Assembly (NCBI GenBank): GCA_003130845.1
Contig: QEXW01000001.1
Location: 1-54,054, forward strand
DNA from: Anaerolineae bacterium
GTDB taxonomy: Bacteria; Chloroflexota; Anaerolineae; Anaerolineales; Villigracilaceae
Direction of reading: 5' to 3'
Length of the DNA: 54,054 nt
Part shown: positions 42,705-52,467 of the stretch, piece after piece
Numbering within the stretch: position 1 is the stretch's first letter
How the letters are laid out: each line of letters begins with the position of its first letter
Program-made: the position numbers and the translations under genes
The notes under the pieces: generated by a model
Databases searched by the model: none
The model's input: only the letters and a program-made list of their open reading frames with translations
What the model was told of the DNA's origin: nothing

Positions 42705-44573
42705 ATGGAACTCTCGGCCCATCTGCAAGGCATCCTAGCCACCTTACCGGCCAAACCCGGCTGCTACCTCATGAAGAACGCCGCCGGCGCGATTATTTAC
42801 GTTGGCAAAGCCGTCAATCTTCGCAACCGGGTGCGCTCCTACTTCCACGCCGAAGCCAGCCATAACAACAAAACCCGGCGCTTGGTGCGCGAAATCGCCG
42901 ATATCGAATGGATTGTGGTTGGCTCAGAACTCGAGGCGCTCATCCTCGAGATGAACCTCATCAAACAGCACCGCCCCCGCTACAACGTCCGGCTCAAAGA
43001 CGATAAACGCTATCCGTACATCAAAGTGCATTGGCACGAAGCCTACCCCAAAGTGACCGTCACCCGCCAAATGATAAATGACGGCTCACGCTACTTCGGG
43101 CCGTACACTTCCGCTTGGGCTGTATACCAAACCCTAGACGTACTGCGCAAAATCTTTCCCTACCTAACTTGTGACCGCGAAATTAACGGACACGACGCGC
43201 GCGCCTGCCTATATTACGACATCAAACTATGCGCCGGGCCGTGCATTGGCGCCATAGACCAAGCCGGCTACCGCCAAATGATAGCCGACCTGATGTCATT
43301 CCTAGAAGGACGCAGCGAAGAAATCGTCAACCGGCTGACCCACGAAATGCAACAAGCCGCCGAAGAACTGCGCTTCGAGAAAGCCGCCGCCCTGCGCGAC
43401 CAACTCAAAGCCATTCACAGCATCATCGAACGACAAAAAGTCATCTTTGGAGCCGAGTACAAAGACTCGGACGTTATCGCCATGGCGCGCAGCGATAGTG
43501 AAGCCTGCGTACAAGTCTTTTTTATCCGCAGCGGAAAACTGATTGGGCGCGAATATTTCGTGCTAGACGGCACCGAAGATACCCCGAACACCGAAGTCCT
43601 GGCCGGTTTTCTCAAGCAATTCTATACCGAAGCAGCCAGCATCCCACAGCAGGTCATGCTTCCAGAAGAAATCGAAGAAACCAAAATCATCCAAGAATGG
43701 TTGCGTTCCCGACGTGGCGGCGAAAAAGTAGAAATGTTCGTCCCCAAAGAAGGCCAACCGCATGAACTCGTGCAAATGGCAGCCGAAAACGCCGCCGAAA
43801 CACTGCAAGCCCTGCGCGCCCAATGGCAAGCCGATACCCACCGCCAGGAACTCGCGCTGGCCGAGCTACAATCGGCACTGAGCCTGCCCACCCCACCCAA
43901 CCGCATTGAATGTTACGACGTTTCCCATACACAAGGCGTTGCCACGGTTGGCGCAATGGTCGTTTTCGAGCAAGGCGTGCCGGCCAAACGCCTCTATCGC
44001 AAATTCAACATTGATTCCACCTCCATCGGCGCACCCGATGACTTCGCCAGCATGGAAGAAATGCTCACCCGCCGCTTTCGCCGTTGGCAAGCCGCCCAAC
44101 AAACACAGTCACAATCTCCCGGCGCAAAAATAGACGAGTCCTTTGCCCTCTTGCCCGATTTAATCATCATAGATGGCGGCAAAGGCCAGTTAGGACGAGC
44201 CATCAAAGTATTAGAAACCTATGGACTGCATGAAAAAATACCGGTCATTGGCCTAGCGAAGCGAGAAGAAGAAATTTTCTTCCCGCACAAATCGGAATCG
44301 CTCCGTCTGCCACGTCACTCACAAGCACTGTACCTACTCCAACGCATTCGAGACGAAGCCCATCGCTACGGAATCACCGCCCATCGCGCGCGCCGCGCAA
44401 AGCAAGGCATGGCCTCGGTGCTAGATGCCATCCCCGGCATCGGCCCAACACGCCGCAAAGCCCTCTTGAAACATTTTGGCAGTCTAGATAAGATAAAAAC
44501 AGCCTCCTTAGAAGAACTCACCGCCATCATACCGCGCACAGTAGCCGAAATGCTTCAGGCACAGTTGGAATGA
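42705..44573 (+). CDS. uvrC: Excinuclease ABC subunit C
   Basis: A 622-residue nucleotide-excision-repair nuclease. The N-terminal GIY-YIG domain is recognisable (CYLMKNAAGAIIYVGKA, about 15-31). A UVR motif (EKAAALRDQLKAI), an RNase-H-like domain (ECYDVSHTQG, DGGKGQL) and a C-terminal helix-hairpin-helix (IPGIGPTRRKALLKHFGS) follow. The in-frame extension upstream to 42492 overlaps speE and a terminator, so I reject it. The ATG at 42705 is supported by a family-typical N-terminus. Confidence 0.95.
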   Translation: MELSAHLQGILATLPAKPGCYLMKNAAGAIIYVGKAVNLRNRVRSYFHAEASHNNKTRRLVREIADIEWIVVGSELEALILEMNLIKQHRPRYNVRLKDDKRYPYIKVHWHEAYPKVTVTRQMINDGSRYFGPYTSAWAVYQTLDVLRKIFPYLTCDREINGHDARACLYYDIKLCAGPCIGAIDQAGYRQMIADLMSFLEGRSEEIVNRLTHEMQQAAEELRFEKAAALRDQLKAIHSIIERQKVIFGAEYKDSDVIAMARSDSEACVQVFFIRSGKLIGREYFVLDGTEDTPNTEVLAGFLKQFYTEAASIPQQVMLPEEIEETKIIQEWLRSRRGGEKVEMFVPKEGQPHELVQMAAENAAETLQALRAQWQADTHRQELALAELQSALSLPTPPNRIECYDVSHTQGVATVGAMVVFEQGVPAKRLYRKFNIDSTSIGAPDDFASMEEMLTRRFRRWQAAQQTQSQSPGAKIDESFALLPDLIIIDGGKGQLGRAIKVLETYGLHEKIPVIGLAKREEEIFFPHKSESLRLPRHSQALYLLQRIRDEAHRYGITAHRARRAKQGMASVLDAIPGIGPTRRKALLKHFGSLDKIKTASLEELTAIIPRTVAEMLQAQLE

Positions 44574-44715
44574 ACGTTGCCCACCCAACACACCACAAAA
44601 CTGACCAAAAACCATCAGCCTAGCAATCACCACCACGCACCTCCTTTTCAAAAACAGAGCAAACACACAACCACCAACAGCAAATGCGCCGTTTCAAAAT
44701 CGAGTGAACTTAACC

Positions 44716-45096
44716 ATGAAACAAGTCTGGATTATAGATGATGACGAAGAAATGGCAAAAGCAGTCGGCCTCATGCTGAAATTGCTCGATTGTCAATCGC
44801 GCCACTTCCTCAATGCCCGCAGCGCCGCACAAGAACTGCTCACAGGCAAACGCCCCGATTTAATCATTCTCGATATGAGCATGCCCGAAGTCACCGGTCT
44901 GATGATGCTCGAATTCATCCGCCGCCGAGCGGAGTGGAACAACCTACCCATCATCATGCTCTCCTCCGAAGCCGCCGAAGTACAGGTAGACCAAGCCATT
45001 CAGCTGGGCGCCGATGGCTACGTCACCAAACCGGTTAGCCTAGAAGAACTCGAAAACGCCATGCAAACAGCATTCCAAAAACACGGTAAAATATAG
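44716..45096 (+). CDS. Single-domain response regulator
   Basis: 126 residues, a receiver only: IIDDDEEM acidic pocket, phospho-acceptor Asp in LIILDMSMPEVTG, Ser/Thr in LSSEA and Lys in TKPVSL. A second orphan receiver, distinct from that at 22353-22718. The ATG at 44716 is preferred to an in-frame GTG at 44704. No histidine kinase is adjacent. Confidence 0.9.
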   Translation: MKQVWIIDDDEEMAKAVGLMLKLLDCQSRHFLNARSAAQELLTGKRPDLIILDMSMPEVTGLMMLEFIRRRAEWNNLPIIMLSSEAAEVQVDQAIQLGADGYVTKPVSLEELENAMQTAFQKHGKI

Positions 45097-45154
45097 CTTC
45101 AATTTGGTTACCATAAACCATTTTGAATTTTAGACCGTGAAAGGCACAACCAGC

Positions 45155-45292
45155 ATGGCAGGTAAAAGCAAGAACCCCAAAAACGAAAACGATTACTACA
45201 CCCGGCAACTGCGGCGTAACCAGATTCTGTTTGCAATTATTGCCGTCCTATTGATACTCTCCCTCACCCTCTCAGCCATCACTGCCCTCTAA
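45155..45292 (+). CDS. Small single-span membrane protein, 45 aa
   Basis: A charged N-terminus (AGKSKNPKNENDYYTRQLRR) precedes one hydrophobic helix (about 23-45, ILFAIIAVLLILSLTLSAIT). The composition fits a real small protein and there is a clean stop followed by a GC hairpin. The ribosome-binding site is weak. Not recognised as a known family. Confidence 0.6.
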   Translation: MAGKSKNPKNENDYYTRQLRRNQILFAIIAVLLILSLTLSAITAL

Positions 45293-45315
45293 CGAAGCAT
45301 TTCATCGCACCCCAG

Positions 45316-45340
45316 GCGCGGCTTCCGGCCGCGCTTTCTG
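45316..45340 (+). terminator. GC hairpin after the 45-aa gene
   Basis: Seven-base arms GCGCGGC (45316-45322) and GCCGCGC (45328-45334) followed by a short TTTCT; a weak intrinsic terminator ahead of prfA. Confidence 0.6.
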
Positions 45341-45385
45341 TCGCTTTTCCCTCAACGAACATGAGAGGCCCGCACAAAGGTTTGT

Positions 45386-46459
45386 ATGCTCGATAAACTG
45401 ACCGGAATTGAACAACGCTACGAAGAACTCACCCGTCAGCTCATGGAATTGGCGGATGACTATCAGCGAGTCGCAGAACTAAACCGCGAACGCACGGAAC
45501 TCGAACCACTGGTCGAAAAAGCACGCGAATATCGCCAGGCGCTACAGCGCCAACAAGAAGCGCGCGACCTGCTGGAAAGTGATGACGCCGAACTGCGCGA
45601 ACTAGCCGAACTAGAACTTGCCGAGATGGAAGAGCAAATTCCAGCCCTTGAAAAACAACTCAAGGCCATGCTCATTCCCAAAGACCCGCGAGATGAAAAG
45701 AACGTCATCATGGAAATTCGTGCCGGAGCCGGGGGCGATGAAGCCGCCTTATTTGCCGCCGACCTGTTCCGTATGTACACCCGCTACGCCGAACGCCAGC
45801 GCTGGAAAACCGAAGTCCTTTCTGCCAGCGAAATTGGCATCGGCGGCTTCAAAGAAATCATCTTTGAAATCAAAGGCAAAGGCGCTTTCTCCAAACTCAA
45901 ATGGGAATCAGGCGTACATCGCGTCCAGCGCGTACCGGCCACCGAAGCCCAGGGCCGCATCCACACCTCCACCGTCACCGTTGCCGTGCTGGCCGAAGTG
46001 GATGATGTCGAAATTCACATCCCCGAAAGCGACATCGAAATCGAAGTCTTTCGTTCCGCCGGCGCAGGCGGTCAAAACGTACAGAAAAACTCCACCGCCG
46101 TGCGTCTCTACCACAAACCAACCGGCATGGTCGTCACCTGTCAAGACGAACGCTCCCAACTGCAAAACAAAATGCGCGCCATGAGCATCCTGCGCGCCCG
46201 ATTGTACGAAATCGAAGAAAACAAACGCCGCGCCGAACTCGAAGCCGAACGCCGCTCCCAAGTCGGCAGTGGAGAGCGCTCCGAAAAAATCCGCACCTAC
46301 AACTACCCCCAAAGCCGCGTCACCGACCATCGCATTGGCATCTCCTCCTACAACCTACCTGCTGTCATGGATGGCGAAATTGACCTGTTCATAGAAGAAC
46401 TCGCCACCCGCGACGAAGCCGACCGGCTCTCGGCAGGCGGAGACGACGAAGAAGAATAA
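45386..46459 (+). CDS. prfA: Peptide chain release factor 1
   Basis: 357 residues. The stop-codon recognition tripeptide PAT is at 184-186 (VPATEAQG), which makes it RF1 (UAA and UAG). The catalytic GGQ is at 228-230 ([10 protein letters not shown]). The length is normal. The prmC gene, whose product methylates this glutamine, lies about 1.4 kb downstream on the same strand, but a terminator and two other genes separate them. Confidence 0.97.
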   Translation: MLDKLTGIEQRYEELTRQLMELADDYQRVAELNRERTELEPLVEKAREYRQALQRQQEARDLLESDDAELRELAELELAEMEEQIPALEKQLKAMLIPKDPRDEKNVIMEIRAGAGGDEAALFAADLFRMYTRYAERQRWKTEVLSASEIGIGGFKEIIFEIKGKGAFSKLKWESGVHRVQRVPATEAQGRIHTSTVTVAVLAEVDDVEIHIPESDIEIEVFRSAGAGGQNVQKNSTAVRLYHKPTGMVVTCQDERSQLQNKMRAMSILRARLYEIEENKRRAELEAERRSQVGSGERSEKIRTYNYPQSRVTDHRIGISSYNLPAVMDGEIDLFIEELATRDEADRLSAGGDDEEE

Positions 46460-46481
46460 TCCCAACACACCAACCGCACCC

Positions 46482-46525
46482 ATCCGCAGCAGACGCAGTC
46501 ACACCAAGTCCCTGCGGATTTTTTT
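46482..46525 (+). terminator. Intrinsic terminator after prfA
   Basis: Arms ATCCGCAG (46482-46489) and CTGCGGAT (46512-46519) with a seven-base T tract at 46519-46525. Confidence 0.85.
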
Positions 46526-46542
46526 CATCAGGGAGAGTTTCC

Positions 46543-47691
46543 ATGGCCAAAAGAATCATGCTCGGCTTCGTGGCTGTCGTCGTCTTTGCCTTGGCCTTCG
46601 CCCTTCGGGAACGCGCCGCGACCTTCCTTCCCAGAGATTCCGACGAAGGCGTATACCTAGATGCCGGCGGTGCCTTTGCGCTTCTCATCCGCCAGAGCCA
46701 CTGGAGCGGTTTTTTACAGACCAACCCCAACCCCGAACATCCTCCCTTGAACAAAATCCTGTTCGGGCTGGCCATCAGCAGGACAAACGCCTCCCTGCCC
46801 TTCCCTGACCCCCACGAGGCAGTTCACACCCCACCTGGGGCAGCTGCCCGTCGCGTATCCGTCTGGCTGGGCGCGCTGACCGCCGGCTTACTCACCCTGG
46901 TCAACCCCCTGGGCGGCTTATTCTACGCCATCCACACCATGAGCATCAAATACACCGCCGAAATCATGCTAGAAGGCCTGCCCTCACTCACCAGCCTGGG
47001 CGCCGTGCTGGCTTACCTGCAATTCCAACGCACCGGCAAGCACAGATGGTGGCTGGCTTCGGCGCTCCTATTGGGGCTAACCGCCTCGGGCAAATATCTC
47101 TACGCCCTGGTCGGATTGGCCATCCTGCTCGATTGGTACTTTCGACGCTGGTATCGGCCTTCCCCACCACATCAACCAGAAAAACCACCCACTGCCGGAC
47201 TTCTGCGGCATCTTGCCCCCCCGCGCGAAATACTCCTGTGGGGACTTTCCGCCCTGCTCTTCTTCCTCCTCACCAACCCCTACCTTTGGCCCAACCCCCC
47301 TGGGCGCCTGGCCGACTCGCTTTTTTTCCACTCCAGATATTCCACCGGCGCCCCAGAAGTCATCGAAGCCGCCTTCCCTGTGTACCAGCCATTCATCTGG
47401 CTGGTCACTTCGGCTGCCGATTGGCATCCGCAAGACGTTTTCCTCTTCTCGCTCGACCTTTTCATCATCGGGTTGGCAGCCTTCGGCCTGGTGCGCCTGT
47501 GGAAAAAAGCCCCCGTCTTCATACTCTGGCTGGCAGTCGGCATGCTCTTCTTACTGGCCTGGCCCACCAAATGGCCGCAATACATCCTCGTCCTCACCGC
47601 CCCACTTTCACTCGCCGCCGGAGAAGCGCTCCTCATCTTGCTCCAAGCCATCTGGCACGACCTCGCCACCCTGAAAAAAGGAACCACATGA
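46543..47691 (+). CDS. GT39-like membrane glycosyltransferase
   Basis: 382 residues with about nine transmembrane helices. The first periplasmic loop carries DSDEGVY (an acidic pair expected of the GT39/PMT_2 group) and EHPPLNKILFGL, the HPP motif of that group. It should transfer sugar from a polyprenyl-phosphate donor to protein or lipid. GGGAGAG precedes the ATG. The stop overlaps the next start by four bases. The acceptor cannot be inferred from the neighbours; modification of exported Thr/Ser-rich proteins is a guess. Confidence 0.8.
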   Translation: MAKRIMLGFVAVVVFALAFALRERAATFLPRDSDEGVYLDAGGAFALLIRQSHWSGFLQTNPNPEHPPLNKILFGLAISRTNASLPFPDPHEAVHTPPGAAARRVSVWLGALTAGLLTLVNPLGGLFYAIHTMSIKYTAEIMLEGLPSLTSLGAVLAYLQFQRTGKHRWWLASALLLGLTASGKYLYALVGLAILLDWYFRRWYRPSPPHQPEKPPTAGLLRHLAPPREILLWGLSALLFFLLTNPYLWPNPPGRLADSLFFHSRYSTGAPEVIEAAFPVYQPFIWLVTSAADWHPQDVFLFSLDLFIIGLAAFGLVRLWKKAPVFILWLAVGMLFLLAWPTKWPQYILVLTAPLSLAAGEALLILLQAIWHDLATLKKGTT

Positions 47692-47894
47692 CTTCGCCCA
47701 TTTCCCCCTCTGCCATGCGCCGGGCTGGCTGGCTCCTGTCCATCCGACTGGTCGCTTTGCCAGCCTGGAACCTACGCGCCACCTTCCAAGCCATCCCCCG
47801 CAAGACCGAACAAGCCGCCCACCTGGACGGCGCGGGCGACCTGGCGACCTTTGCCTACACTGCCCCAGCAAATCATGTCCGGAGCCGCCAATGA
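47688..47894 (+). CDS. Short gene between GT39 and prmC, 68 aa
   Basis: No recognised family. The start overlaps the GT39 stop (ATGA) and its own stop overlaps the prmC start (ATGA), so it sits in a chain of three translationally coupled genes. A hydrophobic stretch (about 10-29, AGWLLSIRLVALPAW) may be a signal or membrane segment; the rest is basic and then acidic. It could be a real small protein or a coupling device for prmC translation. Both four-base overlaps favour that it is translated. Confidence 0.6.
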   Translation: MTSPISPSAMRRAGWLLSIRLVALPAWNLRATFQAIPRKTEQAAHLDGAGDLATFAYTAPANHVRSRQ

Positions 47895-48709
47895 TTGACC
47901 AATTCCGGCGCACGCTCGAAGGGCAGGTACTCCTGGCGCATATCACGGGCAAAAATCGCGCCTGGGTTCTGGCACACCCCGAACTAACTCTCACACCAGA
48001 GCAAGAAACCGCTCTCCAAGCAGCCTCCCGCCAACTCCAGGCCGGAGTCCCGTTGCCATACATTCTCGGTCACTGGGAATTTTTCGGTTTGGATTTCGAC
48101 CTCTCGCCCGACGTCTTAATCCCGCGCCCGGAGACCGAACTGCTCATCGAAACCGCCCTGGCCTGGGCGCGGACACATCCCCCACTTCATCCGGTTTACC
48201 GTTTCATAGACATCGGCACCGGCTCAGGCATCATCCCCATCACCCTGGCCGTACACCTTCCATCGGCAGAAATCATCGCCACCGACATTTCCCCCGCCGC
48301 TCTGGCAGTTGCCCGCCACAACGCGCAAAAACACGGCATCCAGGAGCGCATCCGTTTCCTGGAAGCCGACTTGCTGCCAGACAACTTGCCGCCCTTCCCC
48401 TTCGACATCCTCACCGCCAACCTACCCTACATCCCCACCGAAACCCTCCAAACGCTAGAAATCTATGGCCGTGAACCAACCCTGGCCCTGGATGGCGGCC
48501 CGGACGGCTTGCAACTCATCCGCCGGCTGCTTGACCAGATAACGGCGAGACAGGTTTCAGTCCGGTTAATCTTGCTTGAAATCGAATACCGGCAGGGAGT
48601 GGCGGTCAGCGCCTTGGCGCGGCAACACTTCCCAGCCGCCGACATCCAAATTAAAAAGGATTTGGCCGGGCAAGACCGCCTGGCCATGATTTTCTTATCA
48701 AACGTTTAA
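47891..48709 (+). CDS. prmC: Peptide chain release factor N5-glutamine methyltransferase
   Basis: 272 residues. AdoMet-binding DIGTGSGIIPITLA and the preceding DVLIPRPETELL are the PrmC signature. The catalytic motif, normally NPPY, reads NLPY at 177-180. It methylates the GGQ glutamine of RF1 and RF2. It is coupled by a four-base overlap to the small gene upstream. Confidence 0.93.
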   Translation: MIDQFRRTLEGQVLLAHITGKNRAWVLAHPELTLTPEQETALQAASRQLQAGVPLPYILGHWEFFGLDFDLSPDVLIPRPETELLIETALAWARTHPPLHPVYRFIDIGTGSGIIPITLAVHLPSAEIIATDISPAALAVARHNAQKHGIQERIRFLEADLLPDNLPPFPFDILTANLPYIPTETLQTLEIYGREPTLALDGGPDGLQLIRRLLDQITARQVSVRLILLEIEYRQGVAVSALARQHFPAADIQIKKDLAGQDRLAMIFLSNV

Positions 48710-48767
48710 GTTTGGTTCAGGTTACGCTTAAGCAAATCCGTAAAATAACAATCAAGCATTCTCCTCA

Positions 48768-48807
48768 CAAACCCCGCACGGACTTGGGCCAGTCCAAGCG
48801 GGGTTTG
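48768..48807. terminator. Bidirectional terminator, prmC/tsaD
   Basis: Arms CAAACCCCGC (48768-48777) and GCGGGGTTTG (48798-48807) with an internal GGACT/AGTCC stem. Between convergent genes. Confidence 0.8.
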
Positions 48808-48829
48808 GGCTTAAGTGGCGCAAACGGCA

Positions 48830-49846
48830 TCACGAGAGCGGCCAAGTCGGCAAGACATCCACATCCAGCGGCGAGACCTGCCCCATCCGATAACGCGCAT
48901 ACCCGGCAGCAGCCACCATAGCGGCATTATCGGTGCAATATTTGAGCGGCGGGATATGAACCTTAAACTCATTCTGGCCTTCAAATGCAGCACGTAAAGC
49001 CTGGTTGGCCGACACCCCACCGCCGATGACAATTTCCTTCACCCCATATTGCCGTGCCGCCTGCATGGTTTTTGTGTAAAGCACGTCAATCACAGCCGCC
49101 TGAAAACTAGCAGCCAAATCGGGGACGGGCAGCGGCTTGCCTTCGGCTTCCAGGCGGCGCACTTCGCGCAAAACGGCAGTTTTCAGCCCACTGAACGAGA
49201 AATTGTACGAGCCTTCCAGCCAGGCGCGGGGAAAATGGAAAGCGTCCGGGTTGCCATTGCGGGCTTCTTTTTCAATCATCGGCCCGCCAGGATAGGGCAA
49301 TTTTAGCAGGCGGGCGACCTTGTCGAAGGCTTCCCCGGCGGCGTCATCCAGGGTCGCGCCCAGGCGCTGATAATCAAGATGACCACGCATCAGGTTCAGC
49401 TCGGTATGCCCACCGGAAACAAGCAACGCCATCAGCGGAAATTGCGGCTCCGGCGGCGGATTCTGCTCCTGCGCATCATACAGCCAAGCCGAATAAATGT
49501 GCCCCTCCAGGTGATTGACGCCCACCAGCGGCTTTCCCAGCCCCAGCGCCAACCCCTTGGCGGCATTCATCCCCACCACCAGCGAGCCGGGCAACCCCGG
49601 CCCGCGCGTCACCACAATCGCGTCCACATCCTTCAGGGTAATCCCTGCATTTTGGAGTGCCTGCTCAATCACCGGCGTAATACTCAAAACATGCTGGCGC
49701 GAGGCCACTTCAGGGAACACACCGCCATAACGGGCATGGATATCCATTTGCGAGGCCACAACGGAAGTAACCAGCGCGCGCCCGTCTTTCAAAATGGCGC
49801 AGGCGGTTTCATCACACGAGGTTTCGAGGGCCAGCAAAAGCGACAT
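48830..49846 (-). CDS. tsaD: tRNA threonylcarbamoyladenosine transferase TsaD
   Basis: 338 residues. The metal-binding H-x-x-x-H is at His112/His116 in VNHLEGHIYSAWL; LALETSCDETACAIL is the opening of the ASKHA fold, and GPGLPGSLVVGMNAAKGLA the nucleotide-binding segment. It puts the t6A modification on tRNA position 37. The ATG at 49846 is preferred over an in-frame upstream start at 49879, because the family opening begins at SLLLALETSCDET. Other t6A genes (tsaB, tsaC, tsaE) are not adjacent. Confidence 0.95.
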   Translation of the reverse strand: MSLLLALETSCDETACAILKDGRALVTSVVASQMDIHARYGGVFPEVASRQHVLSITPVIEQALQNAGITLKDVDAIVVTRGPGLPGSLVVGMNAAKGLALGLGKPLVGVNHLEGHIYSAWLYDAQEQNPPPEPQFPLMALLVSGGHTELNLMRGHLDYQRLGATLDDAAGEAFDKVARLLKLPYPGGPMIEKEARNGNPDAFHFPRAWLEGSYNFSFSGLKTAVLREVRRLEAEGKPLPVPDLAASFQAAVIDVLYTKTMQAARQYGVKEIVIGGGVSANQALRAAFEGQNEFKVHIPPLKYCTDNAAMVAAAGYARYRMGQVSPLDVDVLPTWPLS

Positions 49847-49888
49847 CCCTAAACAATTCCCTTTCACACAAACACGCACAACCGTTGG

Positions 49889-52423
49889 CTAACCGCGCAG
49901 TTTAGCGCCGAGCTCATTCTCCAGCCGACGCACAATCCGATTGCGAATGGCGGCGGCTTCTTTATCGGTTAACGTCCCTTCAAGCGACTGATACGTCAAA
50001 GCATACGCCAGACTCTTCTTACCGGCACCAATTTGCTCGCCCCGGAACACATCAAACAAACGCACCGAGGCCAACAACTTGCCACCGGTCTGCCAAATGA
50101 GCGCTTCTACTCGGTCAGCAGGCAAGCTTTCATCTACGATCACAGCAATATCTTCCAAAACTGGCGGGAATTCACTCACCGGTCGAACAGCATAACCAGC
50201 CGGCAGAGCGGTCAGAATGGCTTCCAAGTCAAATTCAGCAGCCTGCACTGGCGAGACAAAATCATAATTTTCGGCTACCTGCGGATGTAATTCACCAAAC
50301 ACGCCCAAGGGTGCCCCATTTAACAACACAGAAGCACACTTCCCCGGATGAAAAGAAGGATGTTCGGCCGGCACATAACTCACCTGCAAGTGTAAAGCCT
50401 CCATCAACGCTTCAATCATCCCTTTCAAATCGTAGAAATCGAGTTTGACGCCTACCTTAACATCCCAGGCCGGTTCGTAGCGACGACCAGCAAGAGCGAT
50501 AGCCAAGCGACGTGGTTCAAGCGGCAACGCGCCAGGCTGTGGAATATACACCGCCCCAATTTCAAAAAATGCCAAGGTCTCGCGCAAACGCGCATTACGC
50601 TCTAGCACGTTCAACACCGAAGAGAGAAGAGAACGGCGCAGAACACGTTTTTCCGGAGCAATTGGATTCGCCAGTTGAACGTAGTCCACAGACCGAGCGC
50701 CATCACTCGCCTCGCGCGGCAACAACCTCGCCTCAATCTCAGGCGCCGTCATACGATGTGTAATCACTTCCTGCAAGCCAAGCGTCACCAATATATCCCG
50801 TATTCGCTCTTCCGCCTCCAAAGAGGGATTACCGCGTTGTGGTGGGAGCGGGTCAGCCATGCGCGTTTCGGGGATATTATCATAGCCATACAAGCGCGCA
50901 ATCTCTTCCATCACATCCGCCATCCCCACCAGGCCTTCTCCAATATCCATACGAAAAGCGGGGGCCGTAACCCGTAGTCCGCCATCCGCTCCCACTTCAC
51001 AGGCAAATTCCAAGCGCTCAAGCAACGCTTTGACATCGCCCAACGGAATTTGAATGCCCAAAACCCGATGAACATCTCTCTCTCGAATTTCAACCACCGG
51101 CTGTTGGGGCGGCAAAGGATAGTTATCTACAATACCGGGGGCAACCTTCCCGGTGCTCCAGGCGCTCATCCAATACAATCCGCACCGTAGGCCCTGCTCA
51201 GCCAGCGCCGGATGAACCCCACGCGAAAAACGGAAAGAAGCTTCAGAAGGAAGATTATGTTGATTGGCCGTGCGGCGAATATTAATAAAATTCCAGGCCG
51301 CTGCTTCCAGCAAAACATTACGCGTCTGCTCGGTCACTTCACTTTCGGCCCCACCCATCACCCCAGCCAGCGAGAGCGGCCCCGCAGAATCACAGACCAA
51401 CACATTCGTTTCGCTTAACGTACGAGTAACACCATCTAAAGTAACCAGAGTTTCTCCAGGCCGGGCGACACGCGTCGAAATCACCACCGGCCCCCCATTG
51501 GCACGGCGCAACAAAACGTCATAATCAAAAGCATGGAGCGGCTCACCAATTTCCAACATAGCATAATTGGTTGCATCTACGATATTGTTAATCGGCCGCA
51601 TACCGGCAGCACGCAAGCGGCGCTGAACCCAATACGGACTGGGTTTAATCTCCACATCGCGAATCAGCGCCAGCATAAAGCGCGGATTCAGTTGCGGGTC
51701 GGTGATTTCGATTTTGACTTTGCCCTCAATCGATTCGCCCTGTACCGGTACCTCGTAGCTGAACTTTTTCAGTTCACGCCCGGTAAGAGCCGCCAATTCT
51801 CGAGCAACCCCCAACACATTTGCGTTACGCGCCATATTCGGGTTGATTTTAACTTCCAAAATCGCATCCCCAATATAATCGGCCAATGGCATACCCACTG
51901 GAGCATCATCGTCCAAAAAAATAACACCCTCGTGCTCCTCGCTAATCCCCAGTTCCTTTTCAGAACAGACCATCGAATACGATTCCACGCCACGAATTTT
52001 GGCGCGCTTAAGCGTGGTCAACACTTGTCCGTCAGCATGACCATCATAAATCTGCGCACCTTCTTTGGCATAGGCAACTTTAATTGGCTTTTCGAGCTTT
52101 CCCAAGCCTTTATAGGGATATAAGTTCGGTGCACCGGTCAAGACAATATGTTCGCGCTCACCATCAAACAAATCACATAAGGTCAAACGGTCAGCGTTAG
52201 GGTGCGGGTTGACAGCACGAATTTCAGCCACCACAATTTTCTCGCGATCCCAAGCCAGGCCAGAGACCTTAAAACCATGATCCTCACGCACCGGCAGAGG
52301 TAAACCAGCAAAAGTAATCGCCTCTACTTCCATGCCTGCCATCGTCAACAGGCGGGCAATTTCGACAACTTCTAAACCAGATAGATCTACAAAATCATTT
52401 AACCATGAGACAGATAGTTTCAT
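49889..52423 (-). CDS. pheT: Phenylalanyl-tRNA synthetase beta subunit
   Basis: 844 residues, a normal length for bacterial PheT. An N-terminal OB-type tRNA-binding domain (about 40-160, VVAEIRAVNPHPNADRLTLC) is followed by B3/B4 editing domains, the B5 domain and a C-terminal anticodon-binding-like FDX-ACB domain (about 750-844, PVSEFPPVLEDIAVIVDESL). It pairs with PheS as an alpha2beta2 enzyme. The start lies 44 bases after the pheS stop; both read from the T-box leader. Confidence 0.97.
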   Translation of the reverse strand: MKLSVSWLNDFVDLSGLEVVEIARLLTMAGMEVEAITFAGLPLPVREDHGFKVSGLAWDREKIVVAEIRAVNPHPNADRLTLCDLFDGEREHIVLTGAPNLYPYKGLGKLEKPIKVAYAKEGAQIYDGHADGQVLTTLKRAKIRGVESYSMVCSEKELGISEEHEGVIFLDDDAPVGMPLADYIGDAILEVKINPNMARNANVLGVARELAALTGRELKKFSYEVPVQGESIEGKVKIEITDPQLNPRFMLALIRDVEIKPSPYWVQRRLRAAGMRPINNIVDATNYAMLEIGEPLHAFDYDVLLRRANGGPVVISTRVARPGETLVTLDGVTRTLSETNVLVCDSAGPLSLAGVMGGAESEVTEQTRNVLLEAAAWNFINIRRTANQHNLPSEASFRFSRGVHPALAEQGLRCGLYWMSAWSTGKVAPGIVDNYPLPPQQPVVEIRERDVHRVLGIQIPLGDVKALLERLEFACEVGADGGLRVTAPAFRMDIGEGLVGMADVMEEIARLYGYDNIPETRMADPLPPQRGNPSLEAEERIRDILVTLGLQEVITHRMTAPEIEARLLPREASDGARSVDYVQLANPIAPEKRVLRRSLLSSVLNVLERNARLRETLAFFEIGAVYIPQPGALPLEPRRLAIALAGRRYEPAWDVKVGVKLDFYDLKGMIEALMEALHLQVSYVPAEHPSFHPGKCASVLLNGAPLGVFGELHPQVAENYDFVSPVQAAEFDLEAILTALPAGYAVRPVSEFPPVLEDIAVIVDESLPADRVEALIWQTGGKLLASVRLFDVFRGEQIGAGKKSLAYALTYQSLEGTLTDKEAAAIRNRIVRRLENELGAKLRG

Positions 52424-52467
52424 GAGTGCTCCTCGTGATTGAAATCAACCGCTTACAGTCAACCTTG

